Origin: Roseomonas sp. KE0001 | GTDB lineage: Bacteria; Pseudomonadota; Alphaproteobacteria; Acetobacterales; Acetobacteraceae | Direction: 5' to 3' | Assembly: GCF_016107285.1 (NCBI RefSeq) | Contig: NZ_RCVQ01000002.1 | Location: 310,001 to 374,000, forward strand | Length of the DNA stretch: 64,000 bases | Shown here: positions 34,084 to 42,813 of the stretch, piece after piece | How the letters are laid out: every line of letters starts with the position of its first letter | Position numbering within the stretch: the first letter of the stretch is position 1 | Position numbers and translations under genes: made by a program | Notes under the pieces: generated by a model | Seen by the model: the letters and a program-made list of their open reading frames with translations, nothing else | What the model was told of the DNA's origin: nothing | The model's database searches: none

Positions 34084-35315
34084 TCGGCAGGGAGGGGGCG
34101 CGCCCTGTCGCTCTCGGCGGTGCCGCGCGCCGTGCCCATGCACAGCAGCGAGAGCGCCAGCAGCCCCGCCACCAGCGGCAGCACCCAGTGCGTCAGCCCG
34201 GCATCGAGCAGCATGCCGAAGGGCACCGGGGTCAGCGCGCCGCCCAGCGGCAGGCCGGCCGAGATGAAGCCGAAGACCTTGCCGATCTGCCCCGGCGGCG
34301 AGGCATCCTTCACCATCACGTCGCGCGGGGTGCGGCTGGCGCCGAGCGCGAAGCCGGCGCCGAGCGCCAGCACGATGGCGGCCCAGCCGGGGATGGGGAT
34401 GGTGCCCAGCATGAGCAGCAGGACAATGGAGCAGAGCGTCAGGCCGATGACGAAGGCGGCGTGGCGCTGCGAGCGGTCGGCGAACCAGCCGCCCACCAGC
34501 ACGCCGCCGGAATTGCCCGCCATGTAGCCGGTGAGCGCCATCGAGCCGACCGCGACCGGAATGCCCCACATCGTGTCCAGCACGGTGATGAGGAAGGCCT
34601 GGATGCCCGAACCCGCCATGGAGGAGAGCAGGAAGAAGGCGAAGAAGAGCAGCATGGTGCGCGAGAGCAGCACGGCGGCGCCGCCTTCCGTGGCGCGCGG
34701 CTTGGGCTGGTCCGAGAGCACCCGGCTCTGCCACAGGATGGCGCCCACCACCGGCACGCCGAGCAGGCCGACCAGCAGCAGCCCGGCGCGCCAGCCCATG
34801 GTCGCGGCCAGCGCCACGATCACCAGGGGCGCCAGGGCAAAGCCGAGATTGCCGGTGAAGGTGTGCATGGCGAAGGCGCGGCCCATGCGCGCCTTGTTGA
34901 TGGAGCCGGCGAGGATGGCGTAGTCGGCCGGGTGGATGACGCTGTTGCCGATGCCGGACAGCACCGCGAGGCCGAGAATGACCCAGTAGCTCGGCGCGAA
35001 GGCCATGGCGGAGATGGAGAGCGCCATGATCAGCGTGCCGCCGATCAGGTAGGGCCGCGCGCCGTGCCGGTCCACCAGGAAGCCGACCGGCGTCTGCAGC
35101 ACCGCCGTCACCGCGCTCATCAGCGCGACGGACAGGCCGAGCGCGGCATAGGAGACGCCGAACTCGTCGCGCCAGATCGGGAAGAGCGGCGCCAGGCACA
35201 GCATGTAGAAGTGCGACAGGAAGTGGCCGGTGCCGATGAGGCCGATGATGCGCCAGTCTCGGTCGGGCGCGGCGCGGTCCGGCCGCGGGGTGGTGTCAGG
35301 GCCCGCGGGGGGCAT
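34080..35315 (-). CDS. MFS transporter
   Basis: A 411-residue major facilitator with about 12 hydrophobic segments. It starts with a soluble MPPAGPDTTPRPDRAAPDRD tail and a first helix containing GTGHFLSHFYMLCLAPLFP. The loop 2-3 motif is GFLVDRHGARP. The start at ATG 35315 has AAGGAAG 8 nt upstream; a longer frame to 35384 is unlikely. Substrate unknown. Its stop abuts the start of the TRIC gene. Confidence 0.88.
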   Translation of the reverse strand: MPPAGPDTTPRPDRAAPDRDWRIIGLIGTGHFLSHFYMLCLAPLFPIWRDEFGVSYAALGLSVALMSAVTAVLQTPVGFLVDRHGARPYLIGGTLIMALSISAMAFAPSYWVILGLAVLSGIGNSVIHPADYAILAGSINKARMGRAFAMHTFTGNLGFALAPLVIVALAATMGWRAGLLLVGLLGVPVVGAILWQSRVLSDQPKPRATEGGAAVLLSRTMLLFFAFFLLSSMAGSGIQAFLITVLDTMWGIPVAVGSMALTGYMAGNSGGVLVGGWFADRSQRHAAFVIGLTLCSIVLLLMLGTIPIPGWAAIVLALGAGFALGASRTPRDVMVKDASPPGQIGKVFGFISAGLPLGGALTPVPFGMLLDAGLTHWVLPLVAGLLALSLLCMGTARGTAESDRARPLPAE

Positions 35316-35488
35316 GTCGGATCTTCCTTGGACGGGACTCGGAGGTTCGGGCCCGCCGCGCGCGCCGTCCCGCCCTTGCCGCATGGGCGGGGCACGGGCG
35401 GCGGACGAGGCGGACCCGGCCGGTCAGGCTGCGCCCCGTCCGGGAGGCTGTCAAACCGCGCGGGGGCGGGGTGGCGAGGTTGTAATCT

Positions 35489-35507
35489 GAGAATGAGACG
35501 CATTAAC
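35489..35507. promoter_or_regulatory. Fur-box-like AT-rich site
   Basis: GAGAATGAGACGCATTAAC matches the E. coli 19-bp Fur consensus (GATAATGATAATCATTATC) at 14 of 19 positions by my count. It lies in the divergent gap between the MFS gene and the aldehyde dehydrogenase. Neither product is an obvious iron gene, so this may be coincidence. Confidence 0.25.
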
Positions 35508-35527
35508 ATGATGCGCCGGCGCCGGGC

Positions 35528-35557
35528 TGGACTCGGCCAGGAACGGCTCGCTATGCT
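35528..35557 (+). promoter_or_regulatory. Candidate promoter of the aldehyde dehydrogenase gene
   Basis: TGGACT (35528-35533), an 18-bp spacer and TATGCT (35552-35557), followed by AT-rich CAAATAAACACAA and the AGGAGG ribosome site of the gene. Moderate match only. Confidence 0.35.
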
Positions 35558-35589
35558 CAAATAAACACAACGAACAGGAGGACACCGCC

Positions 35590-37086
35590 ATGGATGCCGC
35601 CACCGCCCACGGCCGCCTCGGCGCCGAGGCCCGCGCCTTCATCGCCCGCCGGCACAAGCTGCTGATCGGCGGGCAATGGGTCGATGCCCGATCCGGCAAG
35701 ACCTTCCCCGTCCATGACCCCGCCAATGGCCAGCAGATCGCCACCGTCGCCGAGGGTGGGGCCGAGGATATCGACGCCGCCGTGCGCGCCGCGCGCAAGG
35801 CTTTCGAGGACGGCCCCTGGCCGCGGATGAAGCCGACCGAGCGCGGCAAGCTGGTCTGGAAGCTGGCCGAGGTCATCGAGCGGCACGCCGAGGAACTGGC
35901 GCAGCTCGAATCCCTCGACAACGGCAAGCCGATCAGCGACGCGCGCGCCGTCGACGTGCCCTTCTCGGCCGAGCTGCTGCGCTACATGGCCGGCTGGTGC
36001 ACCAAGATCACCGGCCAGCAGATCCCGCTCTCGGCGCCCGGCGAGTGGCACGCCTACAGCATCCGCGAGCCGGTCGGCGTGGTCGGGCAGATCATCCCCT
36101 GGAACTTCCCCTTCATGATGGCGGCATGGAAGATCGCGCCCGCGCTCGCCGCCGGCTGCACCATCGTGCTGAAGCCGGCCGAGCAGACGCCGCTGACGGC
36201 GATCCGCCTGGGCGAGCTGATCGAGGAGGCGGGCTTCCCGCCGGGCGTGGTGAACGTGGTGACGGGCGACGGCACGCCGGGCGCGGCGCTGGCGGCGCAT
36301 CCGGACGTGGACAAGGTGGCCTTCACCGGCTCGACCGAGGTCGGCAAGCTGATCGTCAAGGCGGCGGCGGGCAACCTGAAGAAGGTGAGCCTGGAGCTGG
36401 GCGGCAAGTCGCCGGCCGTGGTGTTCCCCGACGCCGACCTTTCCGTCGCCATCCCCGGTGCCGCCACCGGCATCTTCTTCAACATGGGCCAGTGCTGCAC
36501 GGCGGGCTCGCGCCTCTTCGTGCATGAGCGCATCTTCGACAGGATGATGTCGGGCTTGGCGGACGAGGCCGGCAAGTGGCGCATCGGCCACGGGCTGGAG
36601 CCGGAGACGCGGATCGGCCCGCTGGTCTCGCAGGAGCAGTTCGACCGCGTCAGCGGCTATCTCGCCGCCGGCAAGCAGGCCGGGGCCGAGGTGGTGACGG
36701 GCGGCGAGCGGCACGGCAACGAGGGCTATTTCATCAAGCCCACCGTGCTGGCGAAGACGACGCCGGAGATGTCGGTGGTGAAGGAGGAGATCTTCGGCCC
36801 CGTCGTCTGCGCCATGCCGTTCAACGACGACGACCTGGAGCGCATCGCGCGCGAGGCCAACAACACCGCCTACGGCCTGGCCGCCAGCATCTGGACGCGC
36901 GACATCGGCATCGCCCACAGGATGGCGCGCAGGATCAAGGCGGGTTCCGTCTGGATCAACGTGCACAACTTCAACGACGTCGCGCTGCCCTTCGGCGGCT
37001 ACAAGCAGTCCGGCTGGGGCCGCGAGATGGGCTACGAGGCGATCGAGCTCTACACCGAGACCAAGGCGGTCGCGGCGATGCTGTAG
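35590..37086 (+). CDS. Aldehyde dehydrogenase (NAD(P)+)
   Basis: A 498-residue ALDH superfamily enzyme oxidising an aldehyde to an acid. Motifs are IIPWNFPF, VLKPAEQTPL, FTGSTEVGK (cofactor), ELGGKSP (catalytic Glu) and GQCCTAGSR (catalytic Cys). The C-terminal PFGGYKQSGWGREMG is present. Similarity is to the ALDH1/2-like betaine, acetaldehyde or phenylacetaldehyde group; the exact substrate is open. A strong AGGAGG ribosome site precedes the ATG. Confidence 0.93.
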   Translation: MDAATAHGRLGAEARAFIARRHKLLIGGQWVDARSGKTFPVHDPANGQQIATVAEGGAEDIDAAVRAARKAFEDGPWPRMKPTERGKLVWKLAEVIERHAEELAQLESLDNGKPISDARAVDVPFSAELLRYMAGWCTKITGQQIPLSAPGEWHAYSIREPVGVVGQIIPWNFPFMMAAWKIAPALAAGCTIVLKPAEQTPLTAIRLGELIEEAGFPPGVVNVVTGDGTPGAALAAHPDVDKVAFTGSTEVGKLIVKAAAGNLKKVSLELGGKSPAVVFPDADLSVAIPGAATGIFFNMGQCCTAGSRLFVHERIFDRMMSGLADEAGKWRIGHGLEPETRIGPLVSQEQFDRVSGYLAAGKQAGAEVVTGGERHGNEGYFIKPTVLAKTTPEMSVVKEEIFGPVVCAMPFNDDDLERIAREANNTAYGLAASIWTRDIGIAHRMARRIKAGSVWINVHNFNDVALPFGGYKQSGWGREMGYEAIELYTETKAVAAML

Positions 37087-37169
37087 CGGAAGGGGACAGG
37101 GGGCGGGGGGGAAGGCGCATGGCCCCCTCCGGCCTCGCCCCGCATGGGCATTCCACGCGCCTCTCGCTA

Positions 37170-37196
37170 AGCTTCCTCTCCAACGGGAAGGAAGCT
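37170..37196 (+). promoter_or_regulatory. Hairpin covering the ribosome binding site of the acetyltransferase gene
   Basis: AGCTTCCT (37170-37177) pairs perfectly with AGGAAGCT (37189-37196) around an 11-nt loop. The 3' arm contains the Shine-Dalgarno (AAGGAAG) of the GTG start at 37202, so folding would hide the ribosome site. Confidence 0.5.
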
Positions 37197-37201
37197 GAAG
37201 C

Positions 37202-37750
37202 GTGGCCTTGACCGAGAAGCAGAAGATGCTGTCCGGCGCCCTCTACCATGCGGGCGATGCGGAGATTCAGGCCGACGCCGCGGCGGCGCGGGACTGGATG
37301 GCGCGCTACAACGCCGCCTTCGCCGATCCCGCCGCCCGGGGCGCGCTGCTGCGCGAGCGGCTGGCGGCGGTGGGGGAGGGGGCGGTGATCCGCGCGCCCT
37401 TCCATTGCGACTACGGCTACAACATCAGCATCGGCGCCGGCGCCTTCCTCAACTTCAACTGCGTCATCCTCGATGTCGTCGCGGTCAGCATCGGCGAGGG
37501 CACGCAGATCGGGCCGGCGGTGCAGATCTACACGGCCGACCACCCGCGCGAGCCGGAGGCGCGGCGCAGCGGGCTGGAGTTCGGCCGCCCCGTGCGGATC
37601 GGCGCCAATGTCTGGATCGGCGGCGGCGCCATCCTGCTGCCCGGCGTCACGGTGGGCGACGATGCGGTGATCGGCGCCGGCAGCGTGGTGACGCGGGACG
37701 TGCCGCCGGGCGCGACGGTCGTCGGCAATCCGGCGCGCGCGCCGCGCTAG
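37202..37750 (+). CDS. Maltose/galactoside O-acetyltransferase family protein
   Basis: A 182-residue left-handed beta-helix acetyltransferase of the Maa/LacA/NodL group, transferring acetyl from acetyl-CoA to a sugar hydroxyl. It has the N-terminal Mac domain (EKQKMLSGALYHAGDAEI), hexapeptide repeats, the catalytic-His loop YTADHPREPEAR and the closing WIGGGAILLPGVTVGDDAVIGAGSVV. The start is GTG at 37202 with AAGGAAG 7 nt upstream inside a hairpin. The stop TAG begins a REP-like palindrome. Confidence 0.92.
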   Translation: MALTEKQKMLSGALYHAGDAEIQADAAAARDWMARYNAAFADPAARGALLRERLAAVGEGAVIRAPFHCDYGYNISIGAGAFLNFNCVILDVVAVSIGEGTQIGPAVQIYTADHPREPEARRSGLEFGRPVRIGANVWIGGGAILLPGVTVGDDAVIGAGSVVTRDVPPGATVVGNPARAPR

Positions 37751-37787
37751 AGTGGATCCCGATCCGGTGGAATCGCCGGATCGGGAT
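37748..37787 (+). repeat. REP-like palindromic element, copy A
   Basis: Starts at the TAG stop: TAGAGTGGATCCCGATCCGG, loop TGGAATCG, then CCGGATCGGGAT. The perfect 12-bp stem is ATCCCGATCCGG (37756-37767) with CCGGATCGGGAT (37776-37787). A second copy with the same lead-in and a compensated stem change lies at 42777-42813 on the other strand. It may also act as a terminator between the two convergent genes. Confidence 0.75.
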
Positions 37788-37803
37788 GCGCGCCGGCGTC
37801 AGG

Positions 37804-39063
37804 TCAGACCCACTCGCCCTTCCGCATCAGCGGCACGGCCTGACCGTCGAAGCCGATGCCGTCGAGGTCCGTCTCGGCCGAGCCGATCATCCAGTCCACA
37901 TGGATCAGCGAGGAATTGCCGCCCCGCGCCGTGAACTGCTCGTCCGTCATGCTCTCGGAATCGGTGAAGCACTTCTTGTAGGCCTGGCCGAGGGCGATGT
38001 GGCAGGCGGCGTTCTCGTCGAACAGCGTGTTGAAGAACAGCAGGCCGCTTTGCGAGATCGGCGAGGAATGCGGCACCAGCGCCACCTCGCCCAGCCGCCG
38101 CGCGCCCTCGTCGGTCGAGATCAGCCGGTTCAGCACCGCCTCGCCCGTGCCGGCATGCGCCTCGACGATCCGCCCGCCCTCGAAGCGGACGCGGATGTCG
38201 CGGATCAGCGTGCCGGCATGGGCCAGCGGCTTGGTGGCGGCGACCGTGCCTTCCGTCATCGCCGCGTGCGGCGTGGTGAAGACCTCCTCGGTCGGGATGT
38301 TGGGATTGCCGGTGATGCCGTTGCGCGCCTTCGAACTGCCGCCCATCCAGCTGTGCCCGTCGGCCAGGCCCACCCGCAGGTCGGTGCCCGGGCCCCTGAA
38401 GTGCAGGGCGCGGAAGCGCTGGGCGTCGAGCATCCGGCGCCGCTCCATCAGCGCGGCGTTGTGGCGCGCCCACTCGGCCTCGGGGTCGGGTCGGTCGACG
38501 CGGGTGCTGCTGTAGACAGCCTCCCAGAGCCTCGCCTGCGCCTCGTGGGGCGCGAGGTCGGGGAAGACGGCGCGGGCCCAGGCCTGGGTGGCGTAGGGCA
38601 CCAACGTCCAGTTGATGGCCGAGGCGGTGATCAGCTCCAGCGCCGGCCGGTACGCCTTGGAGCGGGCGCGGTTGGCGCGCGCCACCTTCTCCGGGTCCTG
38701 GGCGGCCAGCAGGTTCGGGTCCTCGCCCACCACCGCGAGGCGCGCCGCGCCGCCGCGGAAGGCCGCCGCCATGGCCTCGTACATCCAGCCCGGCGCCACG
38801 TCGAAACTGTCATCGGTGGCGAGTCGGTAGCGGGCCAGGGCCGACTGGTCGTCGGAGAACAGCGTCGTCACCAGCGAGGCGCCGGCCCTGTAGGCCGCCT
38901 CGGTGATCAGCCGGACCAGCGGCAGCGCCTCGACCGGCGCGGTCATCAGCAGCTCCTGCCCCGGCTTCAGCCCGCCCAGCCCGACCCGCACGGCGATCCC
39001 GGCCAGCCGTTCCAGGCGGGGGTCCTCCGCCGTGGCGGGGGAAAGGGTGCTCTGCTGGTCCAT
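37804..39063 (-). CDS. M29 family aminopeptidase
   Basis: A 419-residue thermophilic-aminopeptidase-type (PepS/AmpS) metalloenzyme removing N-terminal residues. Conserved segments: VGLGGLKPGQELL near the N-terminus, ARARSKAYRPALE-like central region, GNPNIPTEEVFTTPH (metal ligands), EGGRIVEAHAGTGE, HIALGQAYKKCF and SLIHVDWMIGS. The start is the ATG at 39063 (MDQQSTLSPATAED). It is convergent with the acetyltransferase. Confidence 0.9.
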   Translation of the reverse strand: MDQQSTLSPATAEDPRLERLAGIAVRVGLGGLKPGQELLMTAPVEALPLVRLITEAAYRAGASLVTTLFSDDQSALARYRLATDDSFDVAPGWMYEAMAAAFRGGAARLAVVGEDPNLLAAQDPEKVARANRARSKAYRPALELITASAINWTLVPYATQAWARAVFPDLAPHEAQARLWEAVYSSTRVDRPDPEAEWARHNAALMERRRMLDAQRFRALHFRGPGTDLRVGLADGHSWMGGSSKARNGITGNPNIPTEEVFTTPHAAMTEGTVAATKPLAHAGTLIRDIRVRFEGGRIVEAHAGTGEAVLNRLISTDEGARRLGEVALVPHSSPISQSGLLFFNTLFDENAACHIALGQAYKKCFTDSESMTDEQFTARGGNSSLIHVDWMIGSAETDLDGIGFDGQAVPLMRKGEWV

Positions 39064-39128
39064 CCGGGCCTCCTCTGCGCTGACGGGGATTGCCACCCCG
39101 GGGTGGCCCCCTGTCAAGCATGGGCGGC

Positions 39129-39944
39129 TCAGAGGCCGATCCGCGCCCAGGCCGCGCGCTCCTCCAGCCCGGCGACCGCCTCCGCGGCGGCGCCGCGCAG
39201 CAGGCGCAGCGGCAGGGGCGGGCGCCGCTGGCCTAGCGACACCACCTGCACCTTCTCGCCGAAGCGGCGCCGGATCTCGCCCCGGGCGTCGCCCAGGCGA
39301 TCGACCAGGCCGAGCGGCAGGGCCTGGCGCCCGGTCCAGAAGCGGCCGTTGAACAGCTCCGCCTCCGGGGCCTTCAGCCGGGTGCCGCGGCGCTCGTGCA
39401 CCCAGGCCTTGAACTCGGCATGCAGCGCGTCGAGCAGCTCCTGCAGCCGCTCGCGCTGCCAGTCCTCCACCGGCCGGAAGGGGTCGAGGAAGGATTTCTG
39501 CCCGCCCGCCGTGGCCAGTCGCCGCTCGACGCCGAGCTTCGCCGCCAGCGTCTCGAGCCCGAAGCCCGCGGAGACGACGCCGATCGAGCCGACGATGCTG
39601 GAGGGATCGGCGACGATCTCCTCCGCCGCGCAGGCCAGCCAGTAGCCGCCCGAGGCGGCGGCATCCTCGCAGCAGGCGATGACCGGCACGCGGTGCTGGT
39701 TGGCCAGTTGCCGGATGCGGTGGGCGATGAGGCTCGACTGCACCGGCGAGCCGCCGGGCGAGTTGATCGCCAGCACCACGCCGGCCAGGCGCTTCAGGCC
39801 GAAGGCGCGCTCCAGCACCGGCCCGACGCTCTCGAGGCTGAGGCCGCCGCCGGGCAGCAGACCGCCACGCGCGGCGATGAGGCCGGAGAGCCGGACGACC
39901 GCCACGCGGGGCTGGCGGCTGAGGAAGGGGAAGGGCATTCCCAA
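39129..39944 (-). CDS. S49 family peptidase (SppA/SohB-like)
   Basis: A 271-residue short-form S49 serine peptidase. The oxyanion/dyad region INSPGGSPVQSS precedes the catalytic Ser in AAASGGYWLAC, and SSIVGSIGVVSAGFG follows. The dyad lysine is expected in the region around GVERRLATAGGQKSF. No clear transmembrane segment precedes the domain. The start is taken as TTG 39944 (GGAGG 8 nt upstream); ATG 39938 is two codons in. Role probably in degrading signal peptides or membrane fragments. Confidence 0.87.
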   Translation of the reverse strand: MGMPFPFLSRQPRVAVVRLSGLIAARGGLLPGGGLSLESVGPVLERAFGLKRLAGVVLAINSPGGSPVQSSLIAHRIRQLANQHRVPVIACCEDAAASGGYWLACAAEEIVADPSSIVGSIGVVSAGFGLETLAAKLGVERRLATAGGQKSFLDPFRPVEDWQRERLQELLDALHAEFKAWVHERRGTRLKAPEAELFNGRFWTGRQALPLGLVDRLGDARGEIRRRFGEKVQVVSLGQRRPPLPLRLLRGAAAEAVAGLEERAAWARIGL

Positions 39945-40086
39945 CGCTTTCGCCTCCCCGCACCGCGCCGGTCAAGGCAAAGGATCGTTGGCCCCGGGAT
40001 CCCGGGCCCTGGGCCCGGCCCGCCGGCGGCGTCGCGGCGCGCCGGCCTTTTCCGCGTCCGCCCGGCATGCCAGTTTCCGGACCGAG

Positions 40087-40104
40087 GGAGCGGCGCGCCG
40101 CTCC
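40087..40104. promoter_or_regulatory. 18-bp perfect palindrome upstream of the formaldehyde dehydrogenase gene
   Basis: GGAGCGGCGCGCCGCTCC is fully self-complementary and lies about 25 bp before the ATG. It could be an operator, but GC-rich palindromes arise easily in this genome. The remainder of 39945-40129 holds several overlapping GGGCCC/CCCGGG palindromes and no gene. Confidence 0.3.
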
Positions 40105-40129
40105 GGCCGAAGCCCGAGGAGATCCGCCC

Positions 40130-41239
<1,110 letters not shown>

Positions 41240-41330
41240 CCGGCCCGGGGCGCCCTCTCCGGACGCCGGGCCGGGGGGGGAACCCTTCCGCCCGGCCCGG
41301 CGTTGCCCCCGAAGGCACACGGAGGTTCCC

Positions 41331-41759
41331 ATGAGCATCGACGGGCTGAGCGACGACACCATCCGCGACATCCTGCTGAACACCCGGCACATCGCCGTGG
41401 TCGGCGCCTCGGCCAATCCGGCGCGGCCCTCGCACGAGGTCACCGGCTTCCTGGTCCGGCAGGGCTATGCGGTGGTGCCGGTCAATCCGGGCCTGGCCGG
41501 GCAGAGCCTGCACGGCGCCACCGTCGCGCCCTCGCTGGAGGCGGCGGGGCCCCTGGAGATGGTGGACATCTTCCGCCGCAGCGAGGAGGCCGGGGCGGTG
41601 GTGGACGAGGCCATCGCGCAGGGCGCGCGGGTGGTCTGGATGCAGCTCGGCGTCGTCGACACGGCGGCGGCGGAGCGGGCCCGGCAGGCGGGGCTGATCG
41701 CGGTCATGGACCGTTGCCCGGTGATCGAGTTCGGCCGGCTGGGGCTTCGCCGCGCGTAG
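41331..41759 (+). CDS. CoA-binding domain protein (YccU-like)
   Basis: A 142-residue single-domain Rossmann protein of the succinyl-CoA synthetase-like CoA-binding group. It shows IAVVGASANPARPSHEV, GYAVVPVNPG, VDIFRRSEEA and VWMQLGV, the full family pattern, with a conserved late Cys (DRCPVIEF). Its physiological role is unknown. It may share transcription with frmA, 91 bp upstream. Confidence 0.88.
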   Translation: MSIDGLSDDTIRDILLNTRHIAVVGASANPARPSHEVTGFLVRQGYAVVPVNPGLAGQSLHGATVAPSLEAAGPLEMVDIFRRSEEAGAVVDEAIAQGARVVWMQLGVVDTAAAERARQAGLIAVMDRCPVIEFGRLGLRRA

Positions 41760-41862
41760 CGATCGGCAGCCGGCGAGAGATTTGCGTGACAAAACATGGC
41801 CGGAATTTAACGCGGCCTTGAAAGACGGTGGCGGGTGGTCCAGATGCCAGCACCGCGCCACA

Positions 41863-41884
41863 CGCATGGCGTGCTCGCCATGCG
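41863..41884. promoter_or_regulatory. Perfect 9-bp inverted repeat upstream of the DUF2076 gene
   Basis: CGCATGGCG-TGCT-CGCCATGCG forms a tight hairpin or a dyad operator about 70 bp before the start codon. AT-richer sequence upstream (TTTGCGTGACAAAACATGG, AATTTAACG near 41780-41812) probably holds the promoter. Nothing else is evident in 41760-41955. Confidence 0.4.
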
Positions 41885-41955
41885 CCGGTCCCCCTGCGGG
41901 TCGGGTGGCGCGCGAGGCAACCTAGTCTGGGAAAGGCCCCGTCCGGGGATCTGAT

Positions 41956-42723
41956 ATGACCGAAGAAGAACGCCGCATCATCACCGCCTTCGTCGAGCGC
42001 ATGGCGGGGGTCTCCGCTTCGCAGCCGGCGGCCTCGCCCTGGGGCGGCAGCAGCGTGCCGGCCACCCAGTCCCGCCCGCCCCTGCCGCCGGTCGATCCCG
42101 AGTCTGATCGGCTGATCGCTGACCTGTTCGCCCGCTACCCGGAGGCGCGCTACCGCCTGACGCAGACGGCCTTCGTGCAGGAGCACGCCCTGGTGCAGGC
42201 GCAGAACCGCATCCAGGAGCTGGAGTGGCAGCTGGAGAACAGCGAGCGCCAGGCCCAGGCGGCGCAGCAGCAGCCGCAGGGCCGGGGCGGGCTGTTCGGC
42301 GGCATGTTCGGCGGCGGCCAGCAGCAGCAGCGCCCGGTGCCGATGACGCCGCGCCCGCAGCCGGTTCAGCCGCCGCAGCCCATGAACCCGGGCATGATGC
42401 AGCAGGGCCGCGGCTCGGGCTTCCTCGGCTCGGCGCTGACCACGGCGGCGGGTGTCGCGGGCGGCATGGTGCTCGGGAACATGCTGATGGGCGCCTTCTC
42501 GGGGGGCGCGGCCGAGGCCGCCACCCAGGCCACGGATGCGGCCGGCGCCTTCGCCGAGGAGGCGGTGCCGGCCTCCAGCCCGTGGACCGATCCGGGCCAG
42601 CAGGACGCCGTGCCGGCCGCCGATTCCTCCGGCTGGGGGCAGGACGCCACGCCGGCGGAGGATCAGGGCGGCTATGCCGACGATCCGGGCTACGAGGATG
42701 GCGGCTTCGAGGAGGATATCTGA
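41956..42723 (+). CDS. DUF2076 family protein
   Basis: A 255-residue protein with the DUF2076 N-terminus (MTEEERRIITAFVERM) and a helical segment around FARYPEARYRLTQTAFVQEHALVQAQNRIQ. A Gln/Pro/Gly-rich middle (about 95-155) precedes a Gly/Ala-rich hydrophobic stretch (GFLGSALTTAAGVAGGMVLG). The tail is acidic (about 190-255, ending GGFEEDI). Function is unknown. It is monocistronic, with a hairpin upstream and a clear terminator after the stop. Confidence 0.85.
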   Translation: MTEEERRIITAFVERMAGVSASQPAASPWGGSSVPATQSRPPLPPVDPESDRLIADLFARYPEARYRLTQTAFVQEHALVQAQNRIQELEWQLENSERQAQAAQQQPQGRGGLFGGMFGGGQQQQRPVPMTPRPQPVQPPQPMNPGMMQQGRGSGFLGSALTTAAGVAGGMVLGNMLMGAFSGGAAEAATQATDAAGAFAEEAVPASSPWTDPGQQDAVPAADSSGWGQDATPAEDQGGYADDPGYEDGGFEEDI

Positions 42724-42733
42724 CCCCTCTTCC

Positions 42734-42763
42734 GGGGCCGGCTCCGGCCGGCCCCGTTGTTTT
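42734..42763 (+). terminator. Intrinsic terminator of the DUF2076 gene
   Basis: GGGGCCGG (42734-42741) pairs with CCGGCCCC (42748-42755) around a 6-nt loop and is followed by the U-rich TTGTTTT (42757-42763), 11 bp after the stop. Confidence 0.75.
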
Positions 42764-42776
42764 GCGGGCATCCCCA

Positions 42777-42813
42777 CCCGATCAGGCGCTTCCCCTGATC
42801 GGGATCCGCTCTA
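42777..42813 (-). repeat. REP-like palindromic element, copy B
   Basis: On the minus strand, beginning at the TAG stop of the NmrA-like gene: TAGAGCGGATCCCGATCAGG, loop GGAAGCG, then CCTGATCGGG. The 10-bp stem is perfect. Compared with copy A the fourth stem pair from the loop side changes from C-G to A-T on both arms, and the lead-in differs at one base. Confidence 0.75.
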
